Shown: positions 16,438 to 25,371, numbered from the stretch's first letter. The stretch is 64,000 bases of DNA from Pseudoalteromonas sp. XMcav2-N (GCF_024124545.1 NZ_JAMXSF010000020.1:53676-117675); one strand, 5' to 3'. Program-made: numbers and translations. The notes: generated by a model from the sequence alone, not told the origin.

Positions 16438-17097
16438 ATGAAAACGGCAATAAATGGCCTGGTTTTAGCGACAGGCGTACTGGGTGCTTCTTTAGCACAT
16501 TCTGCTGAAGAGTCATTCAATGTAGCGGCGTTCGATCAACTCAACTTGAAAAAAGGTATCGAAGCAACCGTTTACTGTGGCAACGAGCCAAAAGTAGTAG
16601 CGACGGCACAAAGCCATGTTCTTGATGTACTTGAACTGACATCTCAAAACGGTGAACTCAGTGTCAGCAATGAGGCTTACAGCGAGCGCGAGTGGTGGAA
16701 CAAAGACAACCGCTTAGCACTTGCCATCTACACCAATCAACCTATCTCAAACTTCGAAAACTATGTTGGCGTTAAGCTGGATGTTGCATCTTGCGCAGTG
16801 AACACGTCTCAAGTTTCAGTGACAGGTACGGTTGGCACCGACATTAGCCTTGCAGGTCAAACCGAACATTTGAATCTGGCCTTGCTTCAGGGCGGTAACT
16901 TCACAGCCAGAGACGGTAACTTTGTCATTGACAGCGTTGACCTTAGCCTGGAATTCGGCAGCCATGCCGAACTGTGTCATGCCACTTTGGTTTCTGGTTA
17001 CATGTCTTTCGGCACTAGCCTGCACCTTGGCGCAACGACTCAGTACAATGTCAGTCAGAGCTTTGCAAGCTCAATCCGCACTGACCTTTGTCAATAA
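16438..17097 (+). CDS. Secreted DUF2807-like (GIN-domain) protein
   Basis: A 219-residue protein with a signal peptide (MKTAINGLVLATGVLGASLAHSAEE). The mature part begins FNVAAFDQLNLKKGIEATVYCGNEPKVVATA, the usual opening of putative auto-transporter adhesin head (GIN/DUF2807) domains. Repeating beta strands follow (LSVSNEAY, VSVTGTVGTDISLAG, LEFGSHAELCHATLVSG), consistent with a right-handed beta helix. It contains several cysteines, possibly disulfide-bonded after export. GGAG lies 8-9 bases before the ATG. It precedes the biosynthetic operon in the same direction but has its own terminator at 17111-17134, so co-transcription is unlikely. Role unknown. Confidence 0.72.
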   Translation: MKTAINGLVLATGVLGASLAHSAEESFNVAAFDQLNLKKGIEATVYCGNEPKVVATAQSHVLDVLELTSQNGELSVSNEAYSEREWWNKDNRLALAIYTNQPISNFENYVGVKLDVASCAVNTSQVSVTGTVGTDISLAGQTEHLNLALLQGGNFTARDGNFVIDSVDLSLEFGSHAELCHATLVSGYMSFGTSLHLGATTQYNVSQSFASSIRTDLCQ

Positions 17098-17110
17098 GTC
17101 GCTTTTATTA

Positions 17111-17134
17111 GCGTCCACTTGAGTGGGCGCTTTT
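17111..17134 (+). terminator. Rho-independent terminator before the biosynthetic operon
   Basis: An 8-bp stem (GCGTCCAC 17111-17118 and GTGGGCGC 17123-17130, one G-T pair) with a 4-base loop is followed by TTTT. It lies 13 bases after the stop of the DUF2807-like gene. Confidence 0.8.
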
Positions 17135-17328
17135 AATAAAAACTTTTAATTATCGTATTTTTAGTAATTGGTAAAAGAAAAGGAAGCGTCTTAAAACACC
17201 CCTTTAATTAAAAAACTCACTTTTTTCGAAAAGCGAGCTTATTTCGGCGTGCATAAAAACTGAAAATGGATTTATCAGACAAGGCAGGCTACATGGGTAA
17301 TCTTAATAATTATATTGGCGTATAAACT
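17135..17328 (+). promoter_or_regulatory. Leader region of the aryl-polyene/NRPS operon
   Basis: This 194-base AT-rich region is the only space in which the promoter of the 27-kb operon can lie, given the terminator just before it. It holds a hairpin at 17216-17237 (9-bp arms with one mismatch, TTCG loop). UUCG-type loops make very stable RNA hairpins, so it could act in mRNA stability or attenuation. No clear operator or consensus sigma-70 promoter could be assigned. The ribosome site before the ATG at 17329 is weak. Confidence 0.45.
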
Positions 17329-18963
17329 ATGGAAAACATATTTGACAAAGACTTGGTATCAAAATCAACGAGCAGAAATTCAGACCACCTAACTCTTGAA
17401 ATCGGGGGGGACTATGAATTACTTATCGATGATGTAGGTTCGTTTGTAACTAACCCTAATGTGGATATATCTCTGAATTCTGCGTTGGAGAAAGTCATCA
17501 GAGAAAATCGCGAATATCTTGATGATAAAATAGAGAATCGTGAAGATATATATGGTGTTACTACTGGATTTGGCAACTCTGCCAGCAACCGTATATCGCC
17601 CGAACTTGCCGCCAGTCTACAAGAAAACTTAATCGCCTACCATGGATGTGGTGTCGGGGATTACCTGCCTGAACAAATCTGTGCAGCGACCTTACTGATC
17701 CGCCTCAACTGTAATGCCAAAGGCTTTTCTGGCGTAAGTTGGGAGCTGCTGAAACAAATGGAATGCTTGTTAAATCACCGAATTTTCCCAGCTATCCCGG
17801 CTATGGGGTCGGTTGGTGCAAGTGGCGATTTAACGCCTTTGTCATACATAGGTGCGGCACTGGCCGGTAAGCGTCACGTCTATTATCGTGGAGAGATCCG
17901 CCCTACCAGTGAGGTATTTGCTGAATTAGACATCACCCCTTACCGCCTTAAGCCCAAAGAAGGGCTGGCCATCATGAATGGGACATCGGTAATGTGTGGT
18001 ATTGCCGTTATGTCATTTTTGGAAATTGAACGTGCTATCGAACTAAGCTGCAAACAAGTGGCGCTATTTGTTGAGCTGATTGACGGTCGTGCTTCGCCTT
18101 TTCACCCTCAGGTACACAACCTCAAGCCACATCCGGGCCAGATCAAATGCGCTGCGATGATCTACGAACGCTTATCAAACCCGGAGCAGCGTCTGGGGCG
18201 CCGCCTGCGCAGTGACGATGAATTTGGGGCAGGAAAAAAAGAGCAATTCAGATTACAGGACAGCTACTCCATTCGTTGTTCGCCTCAGGTCATAGGGCCA
18301 CTGCTGGATACGCTTGACTGGGCCAAACGGGTGATCACCACGGAGATTAACTCTGTAAATGACAATCCGTTGTTCGACAACCAAAAAGATCTGATCCTCA
18401 ACGCCGGACACTTTTATGGTGGACATGTTGCAGCTGTCTGCGACGCACTAAAACCACAACTGGCCAACCTCGCTGCCCTTTTGGAGCGCGAGCTGGGCAT
18501 TTTAGTTGATGACAGGTTGAACGGCGGGATCCCAAACAACCTGGTCGCCATTGACGACTTAGGTGATGAGTCCTGGATCAACCATGGCTTCAAGGCTGTA
18601 CAAATCACCGCCTCGGCACTGACCGCTGAAGCCCTGAAGAATGCGTCACCGATGAGCGTATTCTCCCGTACCACCGAGGCACTTAACCAGGATATCGTCA
18701 GCATGGGCACCATTGCAGCCCGCGACTTAAAACACATTCTTTCTTTGGTGAAACCTGTGATAGCCATCCACGCTATGGCAATCCGCCAGGCCTTTTACGT
18801 ACTCGATAAAGATGGTAGTGCAGACAAGCTCAATACCGAATCCATGCGTTTCTTTGAGCAACTACGCGACTACTTCACCCCAGTGATCCAGGACCGCCCG
18901 ATGGACCGTGACATTGACACTATGGTTAAGAAGCTGTTCCCGGAATATCAATTACATAACTAA
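17329..18963 (+). CDS. Aromatic amino acid ammonia lyase, probably tyrosine type
   Basis: A 544-residue enzyme of the histidine/phenylalanine/tyrosine ammonia lyase family. The Ala-Ser-Gly triad that forms the MIO electrophile is at 164-166 within GSVGASGDLTP, and YGVTTGFGNSA near 75-85 supplies the inner loop. The substrate-selectivity position reads YHG (His105) in NLIAYHGCGVG. A histidine there is found in tyrosine ammonia lyases, while Phe is usual in PAL and Ser-His in HAL. Predicted reaction: L-tyrosine to p-coumarate plus ammonia. As the first gene of an operon with ACP, KS and dehydratase genes it would supply the aryl starter of a polyene chain, as in aryl-polyene and alterochromide pathways. 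An aminomutase (beta-tyrosine) is the main alternative, because the family overlaps. Confidence 0.87.
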   Translation: MENIFDKDLVSKSTSRNSDHLTLEIGGDYELLIDDVGSFVTNPNVDISLNSALEKVIRENREYLDDKIENREDIYGVTTGFGNSASNRISPELAASLQENLIAYHGCGVGDYLPEQICAATLLIRLNCNAKGFSGVSWELLKQMECLLNHRIFPAIPAMGSVGASGDLTPLSYIGAALAGKRHVYYRGEIRPTSEVFAELDITPYRLKPKEGLAIMNGTSVMCGIAVMSFLEIERAIELSCKQVALFVELIDGRASPFHPQVHNLKPHPGQIKCAAMIYERLSNPEQRLGRRLRSDDEFGAGKKEQFRLQDSYSIRCSPQVIGPLLDTLDWAKRVITTEINSVNDNPLFDNQKDLILNAGHFYGGHVAAVCDALKPQLANLAALLERELGILVDDRLNGGIPNNLVAIDDLGDESWINHGFKAVQITASALTAEALKNASPMSVFSRTTEALNQDIVSMGTIAARDLKHILSLVKPVIAIHAMAIRQAFYVLDKDGSADKLNTESMRFFEQLRDYFTPVIQDRPMDRDIDTMVKKLFPEYQLHN

Positions 18964-18982
18964 TAAAATAAGGAGTTTTCAC

Positions 18983-19255
18983 ATGGCTGATTTCGACCAG
19001 ATCAGAACTTTTATCAAACAGGACATCATCGTAGATAACCTGGAGGTGGTGGATTCCATCGACGAACTGGACGACGAACAGGGACTGGTAAGCGATGGCC
19101 TGGAACTGGACAGTATTGAAGTGCTTGAGCTCGTGGTCTCAATCGAGAAAAAGTATGGCATGAAGTTTAGTAACTACGGCAATGAAGTGATCAAGGAAAA
19201 AATGGCATCAATCAATGCCCTGGCACAATTTGTCAGCGAAGAAGCCAGAGCCTGA
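18983..19255 (+). CDS. Acyl carrier protein
   Basis: A 90-residue acidic carrier protein. The start at 18983 follows AGGAG (18971-18975) at 7-base spacing. The phosphopantetheine serine lies in GLELDSIEVLEL (near residue 43), and the helix pattern after it is typical of ACPs. It would hold the growing aryl-polyene chain while KS, KR and dehydratase act. It starts 19 bases after the lyase stop, and its stop lies 8 bases before the next start, so translation of the genes is probably coupled. Confidence 0.9.
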   Translation: MADFDQIRTFIKQDIIVDNLEVVDSIDELDDEQGLVSDGLELDSIEVLELVVSIEKKYGMKFSNYGNEVIKEKMASINALAQFVSEEARA

Positions 19256-19265
19256 GGTCGCCATT

Positions 19266-19757
19266 GTGTACACGCTAGGTAAAACCTTCAGAGAGCTGAC
19301 CATAGGTGAGCAGGCAGGGCACAGCAAGACCATTGCCGAAACGGATGTGTATAACTTCGCTGGCATCACAGGAGACTTCAATCCGGTGCATGTTGATGAG
19401 GTGTTTGCACACTCTTTCGGCTTACAGGGACGCATAGCTCATGCCGGCATAGCGCCCGCCATGATAGCACCGGTTATTGGCATGAAGCTGCCCGGAGTTG
19501 GCTCTATGGTGCTGTCGATGGAGATAGGGTTTCACGCGCCCATTTATATCGGCGACACCATTTTTGCCAAAGCCGAAGTCAGTGCCAAATTCGCAGACAC
19601 TCGCCAGGTTGAACTAACACTCAGCTGGCACAACCAGCGAGGTGAATTGGTCAGCGATGGTAAGGCTGTGGTTTTACCGCCCAAAGCGGCGAGTAAAAAG
19701 CGGCTTGCCGAGCGTTTACGCTGCTTAGATAACACGGAAACTGCACAGGAGCCCTAG
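19266..19757 (+). CDS. MaoC-like hot-dog dehydratase/hydratase
   Basis: A 163-residue protein. I chose the GTG at 19266 because GAGG (19254-19257) lies 8 bases upstream and the conserved domain begins right there (YTLGKTFRELTIGEQ). An ATG at 19215 inside the ACP gene is possible but adds a non-conserved stretch. The MaoC signature is clear: DVYNFAGITGDFNPVHVDE, with the Asp, Asn and His of the (R)-hydratase site, then GRIAHAGIAPAM. It would dehydrate 3-hydroxyacyl-ACP intermediates during polyene assembly, alongside the FabZ-type enzyme at 25368-25814. Having two different dehydratases in one operon suggests division of labour by chain length or double-bond geometry. Confidence 0.85.
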   Translation: MYTLGKTFRELTIGEQAGHSKTIAETDVYNFAGITGDFNPVHVDEVFAHSFGLQGRIAHAGIAPAMIAPVIGMKLPGVGSMVLSMEIGFHAPIYIGDTIFAKAEVSAKFADTRQVELTLSWHNQRGELVSDGKAVVLPPKAASKKRLAERLRCLDNTETAQEP

Positions 19758-19759
19758 GT

Positions 19760-21289
19760 ATGAGACATCAGCAAGTTGTCGCGCAGATCCGCGTGCTGAT
19801 GCAGCACTCATTGGAAATAGAAGTAAGCGAACTGGCAGAGCTGGATAATCAGGCCGATCTGCTTGGTGCCCCTTTGTTTCTAGACTCTATTGATATGTTG
19901 CAGCTTATCGCGGATTGCGAGCGCCACTACTGCATCAAGCTTTATCCGCAGCGCCATACATTACGTAATTGCGTTGCCGATCTGGCCACCCTGATCATCT
20001 CACAACTGGGACAGACACAGGTAGCGCAGCAGCACTTGCACCGTTTTATGGCAAGCGATGGCAGCCATTATGACAAAGCCGAGCTGGTTGAGCTGCTCAA
20101 TCGGGTGCTCAGTTTCAGTCCTGAGTTGGCTCGTCAGAGTAAAACAGAGGAAGTGCAGGTTGCACAGCAAAATGCCATTGCGCTGATGCTAACGGTCTTC
20201 AGTTTGCTGTTAAGTGGCCGCACACCCGTGCTTGGCGGAAATGACGGACTGAGCTGGCAGCAATTGTGTGCCGGGACCGATAACGGTGAGCCGGCTACCC
20301 CACATTGCACAGGGTTAGATGCCAGTCTGATGCACCGGCTAGGTAACGCCAGGGTGGGCTTTCTCACCTCAGGCAGTACCGGAAAGCCAAATTTGTTTTT
20401 TAAATCACTGCATAGTATGTGGTCCGAAGCTGAAGGGATTTGTCAGAGCCTGGATTTCTCAGGCTATGCGCTTATCAATGCGCTGATCAGTCCGCAACAT
20501 ATGTATGGGTTTATCTGGACCTGGTTGATACCGATACGATTAAACAAGCCTGTTTTCTATCAGGACGCCCAATATATCGATGCCACGCCCTGTGGCGAGA
20601 TCAGCATGTTGAATATCCTGGTCCCCAGTGTCTGGGATTTACTGGCCCATGAAAACCTGATTCCGGGCAGCGCGGTGATCAGCTCGGGCGCACCTTTCGG
20701 CGCACGGCGCGAAGCTGAATTTGCCACGCTACAGAAAACAGTCCCCCAATTAAGTGGGATTGAAGTCCTTGGCAGTACCGAAACTGGTGGGATCGGTTTT
20801 CGGGCTATCGCCCAGGATAGTATCGCTACCTTCACTTTATTTTCCGAAGTCCGGCTGCGGCTGGATGACGAGGGTACGGCCATATTGCGCTCACCCTATC
20901 TGCTGAGCGACCACCCAGAGTTCGTCATGATGGATAAAATTGCCTTACTCAGCGATGGTCGCATACGTCACCTCGGACGCAAAGACAAAGTCTTTAAATA
21001 CAAAGGAAAACGTTTGTCACTGGAAGAGGCAAAACAACGCTTACAGGTGTTTTTTGGTACGGCGCCATTAAAACTGTTTTTTGTCGAAGACGACAATGAC
21101 AAACGCGGCGGACAGCTGCTGGCTTTTGTCGAAACCCAAAGCCAGCAGCATCCGTGCGAGCAGGCACTCAGGGACGCCTTTCGCGATTACCCTGTGCCTA
21201 ATATCGCCCTGCTACCGTCTTTTCCGCTCAATCAAATGGGAAAAACGACCCTTAGCTCACTATTGGAAGTAACTCATGCAAAGCAATAA
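19760..21289 (+). CDS. ACP fused to an adenylating acyl/aryl ligase
   Basis: A 509-residue fusion. Residues 1-85 are a carrier-protein domain with its serine in PLFLDSIDMLQLI (near 54). The rest is an adenylate-forming enzyme of the acyl-ACP/CoA ligase type: LTSGSTGKPNLFF near 195 (phosphate-binding loop), STETGGIGFR near 335, LGRKDKVFKYKGKRLSLEE near 410 and a C-terminal NQMGKTTLSSLL with the lysine that acts in the first half-reaction. It is shorter than stand-alone AMP ligases because part of the N-terminal subdomain is reduced. Predicted role: activate p-coumarate (or a related aryl acid) with ATP and load it onto the attached or free ACP. The gene starts 3 bases after the dehydratase and overlaps the ketosynthase gene by 14 bases. 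Confidence 0.83.
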   Translation: MRHQQVVAQIRVLMQHSLEIEVSELAELDNQADLLGAPLFLDSIDMLQLIADCERHYCIKLYPQRHTLRNCVADLATLIISQLGQTQVAQQHLHRFMASDGSHYDKAELVELLNRVLSFSPELARQSKTEEVQVAQQNAIALMLTVFSLLLSGRTPVLGGNDGLSWQQLCAGTDNGEPATPHCTGLDASLMHRLGNARVGFLTSGSTGKPNLFFKSLHSMWSEAEGICQSLDFSGYALINALISPQHMYGFIWTWLIPIRLNKPVFYQDAQYIDATPCGEISMLNILVPSVWDLLAHENLIPGSAVISSGAPFGARREAEFATLQKTVPQLSGIEVLGSTETGGIGFRAIAQDSIATFTLFSEVRLRLDDEGTAILRSPYLLSDHPEFVMMDKIALLSDGRIRHLGRKDKVFKYKGKRLSLEEAKQRLQVFFGTAPLKLFFVEDDNDKRGGQLLAFVETQSQQHPCEQALRDAFRDYPVPNIALLPSFPLNQMGKTTLSSLLEVTHAKQ

Positions 21290-23501
21290 CCATAATGACA
21301 ACGCCATGGCGGTGATCACCGGCTATGGCCTGGAATCAGCCATCGGCAACAACCAAACCTTGTTTGCCAGCATGGCTGCCGGACATTCAGGCGTCAGAGC
21401 CCAGGCTGATTTTGCTCAGTTGCAGCTGGAAAGCCATCATGCCGCCCTGCTCAACGAGTTTAGGACCAGCCATAAAGCAAGCTCAGACCAGTTCGACTTT
21501 GCTACCCTGTTTGCCATTTCGGCGGTAGAACAAGCGTTGGCGGATGCCGGTTTAAGCCTCGAACAACTGGCCGATAAGCGCGTTGCGCTGTGTTTTGGTA
21601 ATGCCAATTCCGGTACCGACATTTTGCTTGAAGGAATGGCGCAGCATGACAACGAAAAAATCAAACAATATCCGGCTTATCGGCAGGCCGCCAATGTGCA
21701 CCGCCATTTCAATCTGAACGGCCCACTGTTTTGTTTTACCTCAGCGTGTACCGCCAGCAGCAGCGCCATCAGCTTTGGTCGCGAGTTACTACGCGATAAC
21801 AAGGCCGACATAGTGATCGCCGGAGGCAGCGACTCGCTGGCCAGACTGGTATATGCCGGTTTTCACTCGCTGCGCTCAGTCTCTGCCGGCGTCTGTTCGC
21901 CCTATGGCGTGGATACCGGACTGAGCCTGGGAGAAGGCGCGGGTTTTGTGGTGCTGGAAACGGCAGAAGCTGCACAACAGCGCGCAGCAAACATACTTGC
22001 TCAGCTACGTGGCAGTGGTTCCAGCCTGGATGCCTATCATGCCACGGCACCAGAACCAGAAGGTCGGGGCGTATCTCGGTCACTCAGTATGGCGCTGGCG
22101 GATGCGGACGTATCGGGCGCGCAAATTGACTATGTGAATAGCCACGGTACCGGGACACCGGCTAATGACGGTGCCGAGCTACAGGGGATCCACAGAGCCC
22201 TCAGTGGTGAACAACCAATGACAGCCCAGGTGTCGAGTTCCAAATCCTATTTCGGCCACGCTCTGGGCGCTGCTGGTGCACTGGAGCTTATCTCTGTACT
22301 GGCCGCACAACGTCATGGTTGTCTGCCAGCGACTCTGGGTGTCAACGACGTGCGTAAAGATTGTCAGGGATATGCTCTGATCCGAGAGCGCCTGGCAGAA
22401 CAACAAGTTGACTGGTTTGCCAGTACCAATTCGGCATTTGGCGGTCATAACACCAGTTTAGTGCTGGCCAGTGGAGGCGTTGCACATGTACCAAAGGCAC
22501 CCGCATCACACCAGCGCGTTTTTATCGCGGCGCATACCCGAATCGATAGTCAGATCCGCACAGCTGCTGATAAAACAGCCACAAGCTCCGAGCTTGACGA
22601 GGCCGGCTTTAGCCTCAAGGCGCATTTCCCGGCACTGTACCGACGCCGGATGAGCTGCTTGTCCCAGTATGCCATTGGCGCTGCCGAGTTTGCACTGGCG
22701 GCCAGTGGATTAGAGCGTGAAACAAACGACCCGACTCGCTGCGGCGGCTATTTCGCCACGGCACTGGGTTGCAGTGAAGTACAAGAGCGCAACTACGATG
22801 ATCTGGCAAAGCTGGGCGCCAACAACATCAAGAGTACTCTGTTTACCGATACCGTGCTGAATGCCTCTTTGGGGAGTCTGGCGATTGCCCACACGATCCG
22901 GGGTACAGCGGCAAACTTCAGCGACTGTGGTAACGAGGGTTTACAAGCCTTGTGGCAGGCCTTTTACGACCTGCGCGCCGACCGGGTTGAGCGGGCACTG
23001 GTGGTGGCTGGCGAAGACAGCAGCAACAGCAGCAAACAGATCTGGCAAGCCCAGGCGGTGGATGCAGCAGACACCCAACAAGCGAATGCCGCGGCACTGG
23101 TCATGGTCAATGAATCCGGGCTCGCAACAAACACCCAACCGCTGGCCGAAGTGGTGGCGTGTTTTACCGTATCCACAGCACAAGGGAGTCAACTGCCCGA
23201 AATGGTCTGCTTAGAGGAAGTGGACCATGTGGTCGTTGCGGCAACTCGCCAACATGAGCTACAGCATGCTCAGCACCTGCTCAGCGAATTATGCCCGCAA
23301 GCACAAAGCATCACTCCGTTGGTCGACAACCATTTGTGCATTGCAAGTCAAGGTTTAAAGGCCCTGATCCAGGGGCTTGATGAGATGTCCAGTCAGACAA
23401 GCGAAGCACCATTGTGCCGTGTGCTGGTGGTGTCTGTTAATGCCGAGCAGATAATGCATGGCTGTGTGTTACATAGTGTCGCATCGGCACCAAGGAGTTA
23501 A
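21276..23501 (+). CDS. Ketosynthase fused to a chain-length-factor-like half
   Basis: A 741-residue protein. Residues about 12-405 are a complete beta-ketoacyl synthase with the Cys-His-His set: nucleophile in FTSACTASSSAI, NSHGTGTPAND, and SSKSYFGHALGAAG. The segment from about 420 to 741 is a second, shorter thiolase-like region (SLKAHFPALYRRRMSCLSQYAIGAAEFAL, then GTAANFSDCGNEGLQALWQAF). It lacks the paired histidine motifs, as expected of a chain-length factor. In aryl-polyene and type II PKS systems KS and CLF are separate subunits forming a heterodimer; here they are one chain. Predicted role: Claisen condensation of the aryl-acyl chain with malonyl-ACP, repeated to make the polyene. 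GGAAG before the ATG at 21276 supports the start inside the ligase gene. Confidence 0.85.
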   Translation: MQSNNHNDNAMAVITGYGLESAIGNNQTLFASMAAGHSGVRAQADFAQLQLESHHAALLNEFRTSHKASSDQFDFATLFAISAVEQALADAGLSLEQLADKRVALCFGNANSGTDILLEGMAQHDNEKIKQYPAYRQAANVHRHFNLNGPLFCFTSACTASSSAISFGRELLRDNKADIVIAGGSDSLARLVYAGFHSLRSVSAGVCSPYGVDTGLSLGEGAGFVVLETAEAAQQRAANILAQLRGSGSSLDAYHATAPEPEGRGVSRSLSMALADADVSGAQIDYVNSHGTGTPANDGAELQGIHRALSGEQPMTAQVSSSKSYFGHALGAAGALELISVLAAQRHGCLPATLGVNDVRKDCQGYALIRERLAEQQVDWFASTNSAFGGHNTSLVLASGGVAHVPKAPASHQRVFIAAHTRIDSQIRTAADKTATSSELDEAGFSLKAHFPALYRRRMSCLSQYAIGAAEFALAASGLERETNDPTRCGGYFATALGCSEVQERNYDDLAKLGANNIKSTLFTDTVLNASLGSLAIAHTIRGTAANFSDCGNEGLQALWQAFYDLRADRVERALVVAGEDSSNSSKQIWQAQAVDAADTQQANAAALVMVNESGLATNTQPLAEVVACFTVSTAQGSQLPEMVCLEEVDHVVVAATRQHELQHAQHLLSELCPQAQSITPLVDNHLCIASQGLKALIQGLDEMSSQTSEAPLCRVLVVSVNAEQIMHGCVLHSVASAPRS

Positions 23502-23503
23502 GG

Positions 23504-24268
23504 ATGGAACAGGTTATTGCGGTCAAAGATCTGAAAAAGGTCTATGACAGAACACAAAAAACGGCTGTTGCGGGCGTGTCCTTTGAGGTTGAACGCGGCC
23601 AGTGTTTTGGTTTTATCGGGCCTAACGGGGCAGGCAAATCCACCACACTGGAAATGTTACAGGGCCTGAAAAAGCCCTCCGCCGGTAGCATAGAATTATT
23701 TGGCATGCCATGGCAGGGCAACGAGAAAAAACTCCGCCGTCGCATAGCCGGTGTGCTGCAGGAAAATGAGATGTATGCGCGCCTGAAGGTAGTGGAAGCG
23801 GTTAGATTGTTCGCCAGCTTTTACCCGGACTATCAGGCCATCGACGAGGTGCTGGAGCAGTTTAACCTTACACCACAGCGCAACAACTGGTTGTGCGAGC
23901 TCAGTGGCGGACAACGTCAGCGGGTCTTTTTGGCGATGGCTGTGGTCGGCAAACCTGAGATCATCTTTCTCGATGAGCCCACCACCGGACTGGATCCGAC
24001 CAGCCGCCAGGAATTCTGGGAGATCCTCAACAAACTCAAAGCCGATGGTGTCACCCTGATACTGACTTCTCATTATATGGATGAAGTGGAGTTTTTGTGC
24101 GATACCCTGGCGATCATCGACAAGGGCACCATTATCGAGTCGGGTTCACCTCAGGACATTATCCATCGCACTTTTGCCGAGCCGGTCATCAAAGAGCCAC
24201 GCAAGGCGACCCTGAACGACGTGTTTTTAAAATTAACCGGATTTGACCTTTCGGGAGGCATGGCATGA
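23504..24268 (+). CDS. ABC transporter ATP-binding protein
   Basis: A 254-residue ATPase with Walker A GPNGAGKST (near 39), signature LSGGQRQRV, Walker B IIFLDEP and the following TTGLDP, and the switch histidine in TSHYMDE. It belongs to the drug/antibiotic exporter (DRA/CcmA-like) group. AAGGAG lies just before the ATG, 2 bases after the ketosynthase stop. Its stop overlaps the start of the permease by 4 bases (ATGA). The pair probably exports the lipopeptide or its precursor and may give self-resistance. Being placed in the middle of the biosynthetic genes ties it to this product. Confidence 0.93.
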   Translation: MEQVIAVKDLKKVYDRTQKTAVAGVSFEVERGQCFGFIGPNGAGKSTTLEMLQGLKKPSAGSIELFGMPWQGNEKKLRRRIAGVLQENEMYARLKVVEAVRLFASFYPDYQAIDEVLEQFNLTPQRNNWLCELSGGQRQRVFLAMAVVGKPEIIFLDEPTTGLDPTSRQEFWEILNKLKADGVTLILTSHYMDEVEFLCDTLAIIDKGTIIESGSPQDIIHRTFAEPVIKEPRKATLNDVFLKLTGFDLSGGMA

Positions 24269-25371
24269 GCCACACAATCAGCCCTAAGCTTTACCCATTC
24301 TGGCAATTAATGCTCCTCAATGTCAGACCCTTTTTTCGCGAGCCGGCGGCCATGCTATGGACTTTTGCATTGCCGGTGTTGATTGCACTGTTAATGGTCA
24401 AAGCCTTTTCCGGCAGCGCCCAGTTGCAGGAAATCAATGTTGCAGTGACCTACAATGAGGCACCAGACAAGCGCTGGCGCGAGTTGATGCGAGACGACCT
24501 GCAGGTCAACCTGATCACGCTTAGTCAGGAGCAAACCGAACAGCTTCTGGCCTCTTTGGCCGATGCGCAACAGGAGATCCAACCTTCAGGCCCATTGCAA
24601 AACCTGCTGGCCCAGTATGACTCCCTGTTGATTTTAAATCAGGGACAAATCTATACCACAGGGGACTCAGATCAATTTAACGATAAGGCAATCAACTACC
24701 TGATGCAGCTGAAAAGCGGCTTATCGGGCAACCCCCTGAGTAGCCAGCAGCTCAGCATCGTCGGCTATCGCTATGTCGACTGGTTGATCCCCGGGATAAT
24801 CGTGCTACAGATCCTTGGTCTGGCGCTGTTCTCCATCTCCAATGGCCTGGTCTCAGATCGCCAGCAGGGCTTTTTTAAACGCCTCAAGTTATCACCTTTT
24901 AAGAAATCGGATTACATTATGGGCGTGGTGCTGGCTCGACTGTTTTTACTGAGCTTCCAGCTATTATTATTGCTGGCCATTTTCTACTTTATGTTCGACT
25001 TTAAACCTCCCGGCAACTGGGCCAATATCGCCGTCGTGCTGTTTTGTGGATCTGCCTGTCTGTGCCTGCTCGGTGTCTTGATCGGCGCCCGCAGCACCCG
25101 GGTCGAAGTCTCTACCGGCATCGCCAATATGCTGTATTTCCCACTGATGTTCTTGTCCGGCATTTATTTCCAAACCAGTTATTTCCCGGACGTTTTTGAA
25201 GCCTTCGTGCAGTGGCTACCGTCCACCGCTTTTCTGGATGCCTTCCGCCTGGTGGCCAACGAAGCCGCTGGATTACAGCAGGTTGCACCACAACTTACGA
25301 TCCTGGCAGGCACCTCAGTGGTGTTGTTTATCGCTATTTATCTGAGCTTTGACTGGGGAGACAACGGATGA
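24265..25371 (+). CDS. ABC-2 type permease
   Basis: A 368-residue membrane protein. One membrane segment near 25-47 is followed by a periplasmic region of about 130 residues, then five membrane segments from about 170 to the end. The ABC-2 family signature is seen around ERQQGF-like SDRQQGFFKRLKLSPFKKSDYI and the motif LMFLSGIYFQTSYFPD. This is the usual plan of the permease partner of drug-exporting ABC ATPases. It overlaps both neighbours by 4 bases (ATGA), so expression is tightly coupled. Confidence 0.9.
   Translation: MSHTISPKLYPFWQLMLLNVRPFFREPAAMLWTFALPVLIALLMVKAFSGSAQLQEINVAVTYNEAPDKRWRELMRDDLQVNLITLSQEQTEQLLASLADAQQEIQPSGPLQNLLAQYDSLLILNQGQIYTTGDSDQFNDKAINYLMQLKSGLSGNPLSSQQLSIVGYRYVDWLIPGIIVLQILGLALFSISNGLVSDRQQGFFKRLKLSPFKKSDYIMGVVLARLFLLSFQLLLLLAIFYFMFDFKPPGNWANIAVVLFCGSACLCLLGVLIGARSTRVEVSTGIANMLYFPLMFLSGIYFQTSYFPDVFEAFVQWLPSTAFLDAFRLVANEAAGLQQVAPQLTILAGTSVVLFIAIYLSFDWGDNG

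Noticed and set aside
19215..19265. ATG at 19215 as start of the MaoC-like gene
   Set aside because: It lies inside the ACP gene and adds a non-conserved stretch; GTG 19266 has a ribosome site and domain-aligned start.
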